This document shows positions 13,275 through 23,360 of a stretch of DNA of 64,000 bases, piece by piece; the first letter of the stretch is position 1, and each line of letters begins with the position of its first letter. A program made the translations under genes and the position numbers. The stretch is from Sitta carolinensis (taxonomy: Eukaryota > Chordata > Aves > Passeriformes > Sittidae). A model generated the notes under the pieces. That model was given only the letters and a program-made list of their open reading frames with translations. It ran no database searches and had not been told where the DNA came from. Location of the stretch: contig CM063298.1 in assembly GCA_032173965.1 (NCBI GenBank), positions 7,175,001 to 7,239,000 of the forward strand. The letters are read 5' to 3'.

Positions 13275-13760
13275 GGTGCCCGGCCCGCCCGGCCGCTCCC
13301 GGTGCCCGGCCCTCCCGGCGTCCCGTGCCGCCTCCCGGTGCCCGGCCCCTCCCGGTGCCCGGCCCCTCCCGGTGCCCGGCCCTCCCGGTGCCCGGCCCCT
13401 CCGGTGCCCGGCCCTCCCGGTGCCCGGCCCCTCCCGGTGCCCGGCCGCTCCCGGTGCCCGGCCGCTCCCGGTGCCCGGCCCCTCCCGGGCCCGGGCCCCC
13501 TCCCGGTGCCCGGCCGCTCTCGGTGTCCCGGCCCTCCCGGTGCCCGGCCCTCCCGGTGTCCCGGCCCCTCCCGGTGCCCGCCCCTCCCGGTGCCCGGCCG
13601 CTCCGGTGTCCCGGCCCCTCTCGGTGTCCCGGCCGCTCCCGGTGTCCGGCCCTCCGGTCCCGCGCTCCCGGTCCCCGCTCTCGGTGTCCCCCCCGGCCCG
13701 CCCTCCCGGTGTCCCGGCCCTCCGGTGTCCCGGCCCCGCCCGGTGTCCCGGCCCCGTGTC
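13275..13760. repeat. GC-rich minisatellite, unit about 16-17 bp
   Basis: About 29 imperfect tandem copies of a unit close to CCCTCCCGGTGCCCGG, with variants in which GCCC becomes GTCCC. Because the unit length is usually not a multiple of three and stop codons are absent from the unit, long open frames of proline, arginine, glycine and alanine appear on both strands. These are artefacts of the repeat. The array lies directly upstream of the TSEN54 start region. Confidence 0.92.
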
Positions 13761-13799
13761 CCGGCCCCGCCGCTCCGCACTGCCCAGCCCTGTGTGTCC

Positions 13800-13994
13800 C
13801 CGGGCCCCGCCCCCACCGCAGTCCTCCGAGCCGCCAGGGGGCGCGTTGGCGGCGCTCGTGCCCGGCGGCGGAAGGACGCTGATCCGGCACGTGCCCATGA
13901 GCCCGGCGGGTCCCGCCGCCTCAGGTGGGGCGGGTGACGGAAAGCGGGGGGCACCGGGGGAAGCCGGGGGAACCTGCGGAGGGGGTCCGAGGAG
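13800..13994 (+). CDS. TSEN54: TSEN54 candidate first exon (unresolved)
   Basis: TSEN54 needs a short first coding exon ending after two bases of a codon, because exon 2 opens with the third base. Two candidates exist and neither is convincing. A donor at 13,924/13,925 (TCAG|gtgggg) would fit if the frame reading EPGGSRRL just before it were used, but that frame has no nearby ATG. An ATG at 13,897 gives MSPAGPAAS and reaches a weak donor at 13,994/13,995 (GGAG|gtgccc) in the right phase, adding 32 residues. The initiation context of that ATG is poor. The real exon may be affected by assembly errors in the adjacent GC repeat. Confidence 0.3.
13831..13844 (+). promoter_or_regulatory. CTCF-like binding motif
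   Basis: The sequence CCGCCAGGGGGCGC matches 13 of 14 positions of the common vertebrate CTCF core CCASYAGRKGGCRS; only the third base differs. It sits between the minisatellite and TSEN54 exon 2, inside the CpG island. Promoter-proximal CTCF sites are common in vertebrates. Occupancy is not shown by sequence. Confidence 0.55.
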
Positions 13995-16900
13995 GTGCCC
14001 GGGGGAACTGGAGGCACCCGCGCTATGGGAGGCCGAGAGAGCCTGCACTATGGGGGACCTGGGAAGCACCGGCGGACCCCGCGGTACCGGGAAAAGGAGG
14101 CACCGGCGGGACCCACCGATGAGGGGGCCGGGGAGGTGACGGGGCGACCCGCGGTACGGGGCCTGGGGAAGCACTGCAGGAACTCCCGGTACGGGGATCC
14201 GGGGAGGCTGCCGGAGTACAGGAGGACTGGGGAGGCTCCGTGGGACCGGCGGTACGGGGAGGAGAGTGGGCACTGCAGTCCGGGGTGCCGGGTGGCCGTA
14301 GTGGCTACCGGCCGCTCTGCCGTGTCTCACCGCCCCGCTGTCGCCCCGCAGCACGGCGGAGCAGCCGGAGGATCGCCGGGCCCCGCGGAGCCCCCGCGGG
14401 CAGAAGGATTTCCTCCCCGACGGCTCGGCCCGGCAGGCCGAGAGGCTGCGGCGCTGCTGCGAGGAGCAGTGGCGGCTGCTCTCCGAGGAGCGCCCGGAGC
14501 GGCCGTAAGTGCATCCCTGGGAGCGGGGAGGGATTGGCTTTCCCCTGGCAGGGGTGACCCGGGCACAGCTGGGGGGTTGAGGGTGGGATCGAGCGGGTGG
14601 TAGCAGGAGGTGTTGGTCAGCACAGTGAGCTCCCCGCAGTTCACCTGCACTCAGTGCCCGGGTTGGAGCAGCACCAGTGCGACGCAGCCTGGCTGTTCCT
14701 GCAGGAACACAGGCGCATACTGGGCATTCCTGTGGCTTCAGAAAGTCCCTCATAGGACTCTTGGTTTTCACAGGTGCGTTTATAATCTTGAAGCCTTTGC
14801 AGGTAGCATCCACTGCCTTCCTGGGCATGGTCCAAGTTACAGAGTGTCTTACTGATGCTCCTGTGTGGCCTTGTGCAGATTTGACCAGGTGTCAGTGTCC
14901 CTGGTTTATCAGTTTTGGTGGTTTCAACTGTCCTGCCAGACTTTGGTGCTTGTCACTTGGGAGACATTCACACCTGCCTCTCAACGCATACCTTCTCTGC
15001 TTGGCCTGCAGCTATTAATTTTTCCCTGTGAGTCCCCGTGGGTGGGGTTCAGTGATTTAGAGGTGTCTTGGCAACAGCTGAGTTATAGTGTGATCCAGCA
15101 TCCCAGAATGGTTTGGGTTGGAAGGGACCTTAAAGATCACCCCATTGGACTCCCTGCCATAGGCAAGGACACCTTCCAGTGACCAGGTTGCTCAGAGCCC
15201 CATCTGACCTGGTCTTGAACACTTCCAGGAATATGGCAGACACAGCTTCTCTGGGCAACCTGTATTAGTTCCTCAATAGCCACATATCCTGGCTTAGGCC
15301 ATGGATCTCCAGCGAGTTGCTACAGCCTTTGGACATGTCTCTGTGGTCCTGACTGAAGACAATTTTAACTCATTGGTGATGATAAACTGGTGCTGCTAGA
15401 TCCAGAGGATGATGATGTCTTTCTAATGCCTTGTAAAAAGGCCACCTGGAAATTTCCTGCCTTTTGACACCTTCTGAGCTTGTTGTGTTTCTACAGCAGG
15501 AGCTGATTGTAGGCCACACTAGCAATAACAAACTAATCTTTAACCTTCTCAGGGGGAATCTGGTGAAAGCTGAGTGGAAGCCAGAACAGGGCATTGTGGA
15601 GTTGAAGTCCCCTGCGGTGAGTGCTACAGAGTGTGCTCGGTGCCACCGTTTCCTGCTGCCTCACAGATTTCTTAATTTGCTTCTTGCAATGGGAGGGAGC
15701 CTGGCTGTCAGCAGGGAGCAGCCAGAGCCCATCAGGTATTTGTGCTCCTATTCCAGGGGAAGTTCTGGCACACCATGGGGTTCTCAGAACGAGGCAAACA
15801 ATGTCTGCTACCCGAGGAAGCTTTGTACCTGCTGGAGTGTGTAAGTAGGGTGGGGGCACTGGGTCCTCAGTGAGGAGCTGTAGCAACTGGTAAACATCTA
15901 GTTCTCAAGGAATTGTCTCTCTTAGTGTGTTGCTGATGGAGCTGTCTGTCACCAGGGTGTGAGTTCATACCTTGTACTCTCAGCAGCCTCTGTGTCACTG
16001 ACAGAGTGTGTTAGTTGGATCTGTGGCCAGTTCGTTCAGCTTAAGCAGAGATCTTTGGGGTTGCTGCTTGGGATTTCTTCCCAGTATATTTGGATGAAAG
16101 AAATTCAAATGTGGCAGACAGATTAGTGAGACCATGTTGTGTTCAGTGCTTCTCTGCTTGCAGAAATGCTGCTTAGGGCTAAGTTGGATTTCTTTGCTGT
16201 AGAGAGGGTTTTTTTTTTTGTCTCTCCACCAAAGCCTGCTATCAGTAGAATTGGTGCATTGATCTAAAGGGAACTCAGCTAAACAAACAGATTGAGAGTC
16301 TCTGATGCCATCCCTTAAATCCTGGCAGCTAGGTGGGTCTTTTTTACCCCTGGAATTCTGACGAATAGTTTGTAAACAAATTGATGACAAGAAAATGGTT
16401 TAGTCAGATGCTGAATACAAAATTCGCCTAAAAGCAGAAGAGACCAGTGAGATGCCTTCAGCCTATGTCATGGAAAAGGTGTGGTTCCTGGGATTTTGTT
16501 TTCTTTATGCGTAAACACCATTTAAAAAAACAAAAAGGAGGAAAAAGATGCGTAGCCTAAAAGAGCCTCCTGGAGGTCATTTGCTATTCCCTGGGGAAGT
16601 TACCTGTGGGATCTCTGGGTCTGTAAAGGAAGTGAATGCTTCTGAGAAGACACCAATTGATACCACCTGAAGCTGCATTCATTCCTCTGCTCCAGTTCAC
16701 AGTTATGCTGGTCATAGGTGCTTTTGTTGTTGTGCTGTGTCCTGAATCACTCAGATCATCAAAGTTAAATTATCTATCCAGTGGTTATTTTATCAGCTGA
16801 ACATTTTGCTCCCAGCTGCATCCTCCAGACAGATGCAGGAGCTGAGAACTGTGGCTTTGAACTTCTTACCTGGCTGTTCAAACCTGGGTATTGGGGAACT

Positions 16901-19900
16901 GGGTATGGAAAAGGGACTGTAAGTAGTCCAGATGGCACATGGGGAGAGATGGATATCTTGTCAGGGAGGGTACTGGGACCAGCTGTCAGGACCAGTGGGA
17001 AAGGACTGGTGTGAGCTTGCATAGATTTGTTCCTGTGATTCACACCAAGCTTCTGCCCTGCAGGGCTCTGTCCAGCTCTTTTACAGAGATGTGTCCCTCT
17101 CAATCCAGGAAGCCTATGAGACATTGTTGTGCCAGGAGGCGATGAGCCTGTCACATTACCAGGTGTGTGGGGACCTCCAGCTGTTGCAGGAGGATGAAGG
17201 CAGAAAGCCCAGCCTCTGCCACACAAGCTCTTCCAGTGGCTGGAAGCAGGGTAGGATGATCGGGGAGGGAAGGGGAGGGAAGTCATCCTCAGTTGTTCCC
17301 ACTCACCTTCCTCCAGATGTTCAGTTCCTACTTCCCCACCTTTGCTTTGGGTCCTAACCCTGGCATTTTCTCCTCTGCCAGTGCCACACTTTGCTCAGTC
17401 AATCATAGTAGAACTGAAGTAAATTGTTAGTGTTTAGGGCTGTCATTTAACCTTCTTGCTTTCCTTTGCTCTAAGGTGTTCAGCCACTTGAAGCAACTGG
17501 GTTATATTGTACTGAGATTCGACCCCAGGTAACCAACTTTTCCTTCCTGTGCTGCTTTCTCCTTCCTGAAGACCCTGAGACTCTCTGTACCCACTGCCTG
17601 GCCCCAGGGAATGGCAGAGAAGAGGACTTTGGCCCTGCATTCCACCTCTTGGGAGGATTAAAGGCTGAAAGTGGCACTCTACCCTTCCTTGCTCCTCCCT
17701 CCTGAGGAGGTGATTTGGAACATGAAATGGGGCATGAACTGAGGGCCATCCTGGTCCCACTTGGGCATTCTCTGTGCCTTTGGTTGCTTTATCCTGGGGG
17801 CTGAGCAGAAGGTAGTTCTACTACCTCACCCTGCTCTCAGCCTCTGTGTTGGTCTCTCCTTCCAGCACCGTCCCATCTCCCTATGAGAGGCAGTTGAACT
17901 TGGAAAGTCACTGCAAGAGCTCGGGGAAACACCATCGCAAGAGGAGGAGAAGTTCCAGTCCCCGGTAAGGATGTGGCCCAAAGCTTTCTCCCATCCTCTT
18001 CAGGCCACGCTGGCTCAGGAACAGCTGCTTTGCTGCAGTGTCCCCAGGCCCTTCTCCTGGGGGTGACCTTGTCTGGCACAGTTGCTCTTGGCTGTCCCCA
18101 AGCAGTGCAGCACTTTTCCTGAATGCTTTGCAGTGTTCCCTTTTGTCACACATGTGCTTCATGCCAGGACTGATAGGGGCAAATTACCCTCAAGTCCCTC
18201 AACTATGGTGCTGAGATGCCACAAGAGAAGGGTGGAGAGGTCAGTGGAAAAGGAACATGTGTCAGGTGCCTCCTCCTACTCTTTTTTTAGCAGTAGCTAA
18301 AACACAGCTACCACAGTGCACATCTTGCATTTATCCACCTCCTCAGTCCAGCTTACCTGCCAAGACTCAACAGAGTTGGCTTGCACATTTCCAAAACATC
18401 ACCACAAACTAACAATGAGTAATTTTGCTCATAATTCTGACAGTTCCCAGGAGGTGGCGTCAACCTTTCAGAAACAGGGAGGAAGAGGCTGTCAGATGAC
18501 AGTAAATCAGTGCCTGAGGAGTTGTGGAATCGTAGGAACTGGAAGATTAAACTGCTTCTCTAAGAACTGCCCCATCTTCTTGGGAATCAGGGTCTGAATC
18601 TTACACCAGTAAGAGGTGCTGGCAGGCAGGTTTCTGCCTGGCCTGTGCTGATTTGGCTGAATCATGTTTGCATGGAGGTGTTTGGGTCAGTGTCTGGGGT
18701 GTGGACCTGGCATGGCAGGTTGGGAATATTGTGCATACAAATCAAGGCTGGGATTCTCTTGGGCGTTGAAGTCAAACCTTGTGCAGGATTTCTCAGAAGT
18801 TTATTCTGCATTGGCATTCACTGTCTAGGTTTGGCCTGCTTTTTTTTTTCCTTTTCTCATTTGTCTCGCAAACAAGGAGGTCGTCAAGGGTTTGCAGACC
18901 TGTCTGGGAGTTCCTGCCACCTTTGCTGTCTTCCTTCAGGCTTGGCAGACTGCATTTCCTCTTAGCAGAGAGCAGGCAGGATTTAGAGGAGAGAAGGTTC
19001 TACCACATGCTCTCCCTGAAATTTTTACTGTTCTTTTGTCTTTAGGTTGCATGAGAAGAAACATAAATTACATGAAGACCTTCCAGAAGCTGAAGGGACC
19101 TCCAGCAAAGATGGAGATGACTATGGAGACTCCATTCCCCTGGATGAAAAGCCGTCGTCAGTGCAGCCGAAGGAATCAGATGCTGGGAGTGCAGAGGGGG
19201 AGTCAATGCCAGTTCCTCTTGATACAGGACAAAAGGACTCTCTGAGCTTCTCCAGCAGGCAGGCTGGAGACCACAAGGAGAGCAGCATTGGCACCCGTGC
19301 ACCCCGCTGGGATTTTACCACCATCACCTTTCCCAATGTGGCCTCAGACCAGCCATGCACACATCTGCCCTCCCCTGACAACAGGCTCCTGCCTGAGAAT
19401 GTGCCAGGCAGGGAGGTGGATGCAGCTTCCTGGTGCACACGGATCAACCAGAAACCCGAGAAGCTGTCACGGAAGGAGAGGAAGCAGCAGGAGAGGGAGA
19501 GCAGGTACAAGAGCAGTGTCAATGCTGACCAGGAGTTGAGGCGCTGTTCCAACTGGCAGGAGTACAAAGCCCTCTTGGAGCAGAGGAGACAGCAGAGGGT
19601 TTGGAAACGGCCATCACACCTCTGGGACCAAGCTGTTACACCACTGCTACGGCCAGAAGAAGTGACCTCGCCAGGTAGTGGCTCTGGGAACTTGACAGGG
19701 ACTATTCTCTCCCCCCAGCTCTGAGAAAGAGTGCCTGGTATGCAGCAGCAAAAGGGATGACATGGAGAAGCTGAACATCAGTTTTGGGGACAGTACTTTG
19801 AGCATGAGAATCTGTAGCCCACTCAAGTGCCAGGATAAACAGGGCCTTGGGAGGGCTTCTAATCCATTCCCCATGTCCTGCTGTATTGCAGTCATTCCTG

Positions 19901-22238
19901 CTGGGCTGTTAGGCATGTGCAGTCAGGGCCAGCAAGATGCAGAGCAACTGCAGTGTCTGGGCTGTGTGCTGGGAGGAGATGAGGAAGTTGAGGTCTTTGA
20001 AGTAGCCAGTGGTGACTGTGGAGCTGCCAGCCATTGTCAGAGGAGGAAGGCTTGCGGGTGGTGTGGAGTGCTTGGAGTGCCCTGGGAGGGAAATTGCTGG
20101 TCTGATCCTTTCCCATTTCTTCTCCCTCCAGCTGTGCTCCTCCAGCAGATCAGTGTGCTGCAGCCCTCCCACATCCTGGATGGAGCCTCCTGGTTAGTAT
20201 CCAGCCAGTCAGCTTGGAGCTGTTGGGAGTGTCTTGTGACTGTCCCTGCTTGTGAGGTCTGTGAGGTGCTCCCAGCAGCAGTTTGGGAGCTGCCTCATAT
20301 CCAGGGTGCTGAGAGAATCCAGTGGTCTACTCCATGACCCCCTTGGATCTCTAGTCAGGGGGTGACATTTCCATGAAGTACCAGGCACTCTGGTGCTGCA
20401 GCACCAGAGCTAGGGCTTTCCAGGGCAATTAAAAGAGCAGGATTCCTCTCTTATCCTGCCCTTCCCTCTTTGCACCCCAGCTAGGTATCTCCTCCAGAGT
20501 TTTGTGCTTCATCCCTGGAGTACGCTGCCATCCCTGCTTCAGTGGTTATGAAACCTTGGCTTTTGGGCTTTGGGTTCTGATCCTGCCTCAGAGTCTGTGT
20601 GGTGCTTGTGTGCAGTCCCTGCAGTGCTTTGCTCCTGTCTTCATTAGTGCTGCTTCTTGCAAGGGCATGGGGTAGATGTGAGCCAGGATCTTGCTCTGGT
20701 CTGGCTACGGAAAAGCTCACAAAGTAATTAAAACAGTTGCAGGGTCGGTCCTTTGAGGAGTGAAGCCTTTCAAGAGACCCAAACTAGTCAAAACTAGACC
20801 CAAACTAAAGGGAGTTTTTGCTCCCTCTTTCTACTGTGTCGGTAACCCTGCAGTGTTTCAATCCCATAGCTGTGTGAGTGTGTTCCCCTGCAGGCTTCAG
20901 GAGAACCCAGAGGCCATGAAGATAGACTTCAACGTGTATCAAGCAGACGCTGTGTCGAAGTTTAAGAAGACAAACCCTGGGAAGCCCCATGTCAGGATGT
21001 GTGTTCGGAGGTACCCATGAATCTTCTGCTGTTTCTGAAACTTTGCAGTTGTTGTTGTGGAAACGAAGTCCTAATGATCTGTAAATGACCCAGTATCTTG
21101 TGAGCTTTACAGATCATCAGTGTCTCCCTTGAGGGTGGTCCTGCCCAGTATTTTTTTTCTATTTTCGGTTCTTCCTCCTTTGTTGGACTCCATGGCTGAC
21201 AGTTCCCCCCCTTCCCCCACCCTTGCACTCAACCCACACTATTTGGTCATCTCGTTGCTGCTCATGTCTGAGTATTACTGGGAGTCAGGAGAAAGAAGGC
21301 ACAGCTTTTATGCAATCCTTGTTAAATTCAGGTCGAACCCAATGCTGCAGGAGCTGAATCCTCAGTCAGTGCAGATCACTGTGGATTTCTACAGAGATGA
21401 ATCTCCCCAGAGCTTGCTACAGGCTTGAGCCATAGGTTCAGTATTTTGATCTTTGTCAAGTATGATGTCAGATCACTGAGAACAGAAGGTAGGTGTCCCC
21501 TTTGTTGCTGGATCCAGAACCTGATACTTAAACTCCGTAGCTAGGTACAAAGTTCAGTTTCTGCCTTTTCTCATTTTGCTTTACTAAAACTGTCCCTCTG
21601 CTCTCTGCAGCTATAGTAGGCAGAGCAAGGAAGGAGGTAATGCAGTTTTACCAAGGTATGTCATGAGCCAGTAGGATGATCCTTGTTGCATAAAAATTTT
21701 CATCGATGAGCAAACAGACTGCAGAATTGAAAGGAGGGAAAAGCAGGTCAGATGTTGATCCCAGCAACCTAAAGATCTTCCCAGCACAAAGGTATTAAGA
21801 TTGCAGTGGATTGGCCACTTGCCAATATCTCTGTGAGCTGCATCTAATGGACACAACATGGAGTGGTGGGCAGTTATCCTTGTTTTTGGCAAAGGATTCA
21901 ACAGCTCCCAGCATGCTACCTACTCACTCTCAGGGCTGGCAGCCTCCTGCTTGGACTGAAATGGGTGGGGAGGATCACCATCAACTCCGTAGGCCAAAGG
22001 GTGCTGTTGTGATGGCTGGCCAGGACAGCTTTGCCTCTGTGTTCCTCTTGCTTGGAGAGCAAACAGGATGTTTTTTTCTCTCTGTAGCTTTGATGAGCAG
22101 ATCCCCTCCCTGCGGGCTTTGAAGCAGGTGACATATCTGAGTGGGGACGTCCCACTGGTCTTTGCTCTGGTGGATCATGGAGAAATCACCTTCTACTCAC
22201 TGAAGGAGTTCAAGCTGCCCATTGATGTTAATCACTGA
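13897..22238 (+). CDS. TSEN54: TSEN54, tRNA-splicing endonuclease subunit 54 (gene span, spliced)
   Basis: TSEN54 is a structural, non-catalytic subunit of the nuclear tRNA-splicing endonuclease (with TSEN2, TSEN34 and TSEN15), which cuts introns out of pre-tRNAs. Ten exons, joined with consistent phases, encode 502 residues plus an unresolved start; human TSEN54 has 526. Hallmarks in order are [67 protein letters not shown], a basic disordered middle with [43 protein letters not shown], then the C-terminal endonuclease-like fold with [20 protein letters not shown] and [20 protein letters not shown]. Only the first exon is uncertain. LLGL2 follows on the same strand, as in human. Confidence 0.95.
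14040..14275. repeat. Degenerate GC-rich repeat in TSEN54 intron 1
   Basis: Four similar blocks built on GCGGTACCGGG / CGGTACGGGG occur at 14,081, 14,151, 14,186 and 14,249, separated by 35-70 bases that share GGGGAGGC and GGAAGCAC motifs. Spacing is irregular, so this is a decayed or compound tandem repeat. Confidence 0.6.
14352..14504 (+). CDS. TSEN54: TSEN54 coding exon 2
   Basis: Flanked by ccgcag and gtaagt. It begins with the third base of a codon and ends after two bases of one. It carries the conserved KDFLPDGS block followed by the helix [20 protein letters not shown]. The residues before KDFLPDGS ([17 protein letters not shown]) do not resemble the mammalian N-terminus, which hampers finding exon 1. 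Confidence 0.93.
15100..15275 (-). mobile_element. CR1 LINE, truncated 3' fragment in TSEN54 intron 2
   Basis: The + strand reads agaatggtttgggttggaag ggaccttaaagatcacc and continues through caaggacaccttccagtgac, ctgacctggtcttgaacact and cagcttctctgggcaacctg. This is the reverse complement of the CR1 3' region, so the element lies on the - strand, antisense to TSEN54. No coding capacity remains. Confidence 0.9.
15553..15616 (+). CDS. TSEN54: TSEN54 coding exon 3
   Basis: Acceptor ttctcag, donor gtgagt. Encodes [20 protein letters not shown], matching the start of the N-terminal domain conserved in Sen54 proteins. The phase is continuous from exon 2 (CC|G). Confidence 0.95.
15757..15840 (+). 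CDS. TSEN54: TSEN54 coding exon 4
   Basis: Acceptor attccag, donor gtaagt, 28 whole codons. Encodes [15 protein letters not shown] then [12 protein letters not shown], the best conserved part of the N-terminal domain. Confidence 0.96.
17064..17162 (+). CDS. TSEN54: TSEN54 coding exon 5
   Basis: Acceptor ccctgcag, donor gtgtgt, 33 whole codons. Encodes [19 protein letters not shown] and SLSHYQ, matching mammalian TSEN54 through the YQVFSHL junction. Confidence 0.95.
17476..17528 (+). CDS. TSEN54: TSEN54 coding exon 6
   Basis: Acceptor ctctaag, donor gtaacc. Encodes [17 protein letters not shown], the end of the N-terminal domain, and ends after two bases of a serine codon. Confidence 0.94.
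17866..17964 (+). CDS. TSEN54: TSEN54 coding exon 7
   Basis: Acceptor ccttccag, donor gtaagg. Encodes [14 protein letters not shown] followed by a basic stretch [12 protein letters not shown] that resembles a nuclear localisation signal, in line with nuclear tRNA splicing. Confidence 0.94.
19046..19674 (+). CDS. TSEN54: TSEN54 coding exon 8 (large central exon)
   Basis: Acceptor tctttag, donor gtagtg; 629 bases. The first half is low-similarity, acidic and serine-rich, and likely disordered. The second half holds [31 protein letters not shown], a charged helix ([14 protein letters not shown]) and [20 protein letters not shown], all matching mammalian TSEN54. The alanine corresponding to human Ala307, the common pontocerebellar hypoplasia position (A307S), is encoded at 19,341-19,343 and is alanine here. 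Confidence 0.95.
20132..20192 (+). CDS. TSEN54: TSEN54 coding exon 9
   Basis: Acceptor cctccag, donor gttagt. Encodes [20 protein letters not shown], matching the human VVLQHISVLQTTHLPDGGA region at the start of the C-terminal domain. Confidence 0.93.
20894..21010 (+). CDS. TSEN54: TSEN54 coding exon 10
   Basis: Acceptor cctgcag, donor gtaccc (not strong). Encodes [20 protein letters not shown] and HVRMCVR, the core of the C-terminal endonuclease-like fold. Confidence 0.95.
22088..22238 (+). CDS. TSEN54: TSEN54 coding exon 11 (terminal)
   Basis: Acceptor ctctgtag. Encodes [18 protein letters not shown] then [20 protein letters not shown] and ends LPIDVNH-stop, close to the human C-terminus LPQDVGH. 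The 3' UTR follows directly. Confidence 0.96.
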
Positions 22239-23360
22239 AGTTGCTGTTTCTTGCAGAAATGGGATGGGACGAAGGGAAGAGCTTTACTCAGGAGTTGTTT
22301 TCCTGATCAATGAAATAGTACAGAAAACAGAGCCTGTGATAATTGGAACCATGGGAAGTTGGCCACTTTATTGGCTGTTACAGATTTCACCCACCCAGAT
22401 GGCTCAGGCATAATGCCTAATTTACAGCACACAAGTGTGTTTGGCTTAGTTGGGCATTTCTGGGCTGGAGTACACGCTGCTTTGTTTTTGAAGCCACTGG
22501 CTCTCCAGCTTTTTCACTTCAGGGACCACCAGTCTGCCTTTCCTGAGTCATCTTTTGCTGACTGTGGACCATTAGAAAACACTTCCCCGGTGATGCTTTT
22601 GTCACATGTAAAGAACAACTGTGCTACACCAATGGAACGGTTGGAGTGTCACTGAGGTCAGTCAGGGACAGAATAAGCTGATCAGTGCTGGTGGCGTGAG
22701 CCTTTGTCATTCAGCTGTGCCAACGACCATCATATCAGATTCTGGTCTGAAAAAAGCACAGGCATAAACTCAGTCACCTGGAGGAAAGTTTCTAGACACT
22801 TGAGAGCAGGAAACTGTGCCTTGACCACAATTTCACCAGCCAGAGGTCACAGAAAGCCCAGAGAATTGCAGACAGCAGCTTGGCCTCCTGTAGCAGCTGT
22901 GCTGAGATGCATTTTGACTATACAGTGTTAAGCCATGCTAAAATTCGACCATCACTATCAGCACACTTCAGTCACTTCACACCTGACAGTCTCACCAGGG
23001 CTGAACTGCAGCCTCTCTATTTCAGCCCAACATCCTCTTTCCTGACTGTGGATCCCTGTTATTTATCTTGCATGTGGGAGGTACCTGAGTAAAGAAGAAA
23101 GCTAGAAATTCCTCAGCCTTCCAATCTGCTCTCCAGGATATCTAGGTGCCAAATTTGCTTTAGCCTCTATGCCAAAAGTGCCAGGTGCCAGAAGGTCTGC
23201 TCAGTGGGTGGAAGTGAGCTAAGCATGGCTGTGTTTGATATCAGCGTTTCCAGAACTGTAATAGCAACTGGTTTACATGTGTTTTATTTGGTATTTTTTT
23301 AAATTCCTTTTGGAGATGTGGAGAAGGCTAAGCAATAATAAAAAAATTCCTTTTCCAAAG
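22239..23360 (+). other. TSEN54: TSEN54 3' UTR (approximate end)
   Basis: Runs from the stop codon to just past the AATAAA at 23,337-23,342. No other clear hexamer lies between. The cleavage site is inferred, not seen. Confidence 0.6.
23337..23342 (+). terminator. TSEN54: Polyadenylation signal AATAAA, TSEN54
   Basis: A canonical hexamer in an A-rich context about 1.1 kb after the stop. A GT-rich stretch (ctcgttgtggttcttaa) follows about 30 bases later, as expected for a downstream element. Confidence 0.65.

Larger units (their letters stand above)
13120..14600. promoter_or_regulatory. CpG island / promoter region of TSEN54
   Basis: The stretch is very rich in C+G with dense CpG, unlike the AT-balanced flanks. 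It covers the GC minisatellite, a CTCF-like motif, an E-box (CACGTG at 13,888-13,893) and TSEN54 coding exon 2. This is the expected layout of a housekeeping vertebrate promoter without a TATA box. In human the CASKIN2 promoter lies close by on the opposite strand, so bidirectional use is possible. That part is inference. Confidence 0.75.

Noticed and set aside
12931..14828. Very long open frames (up to 555 codons) on both strands, rich in Pro, Arg, Gly and Ala
   Set aside because: They come from the GC minisatellite, whose unit has no stop codon in most frames. Several overlapping frames are open at once, and none has a domain.
21334..21426. Possible extra exon in TSEN54 intron 10 (attcag followed by an open stretch)
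   Set aside because: The flanking exons join in phase and match human TSEN54 without it; its translation matches nothing in the protein.
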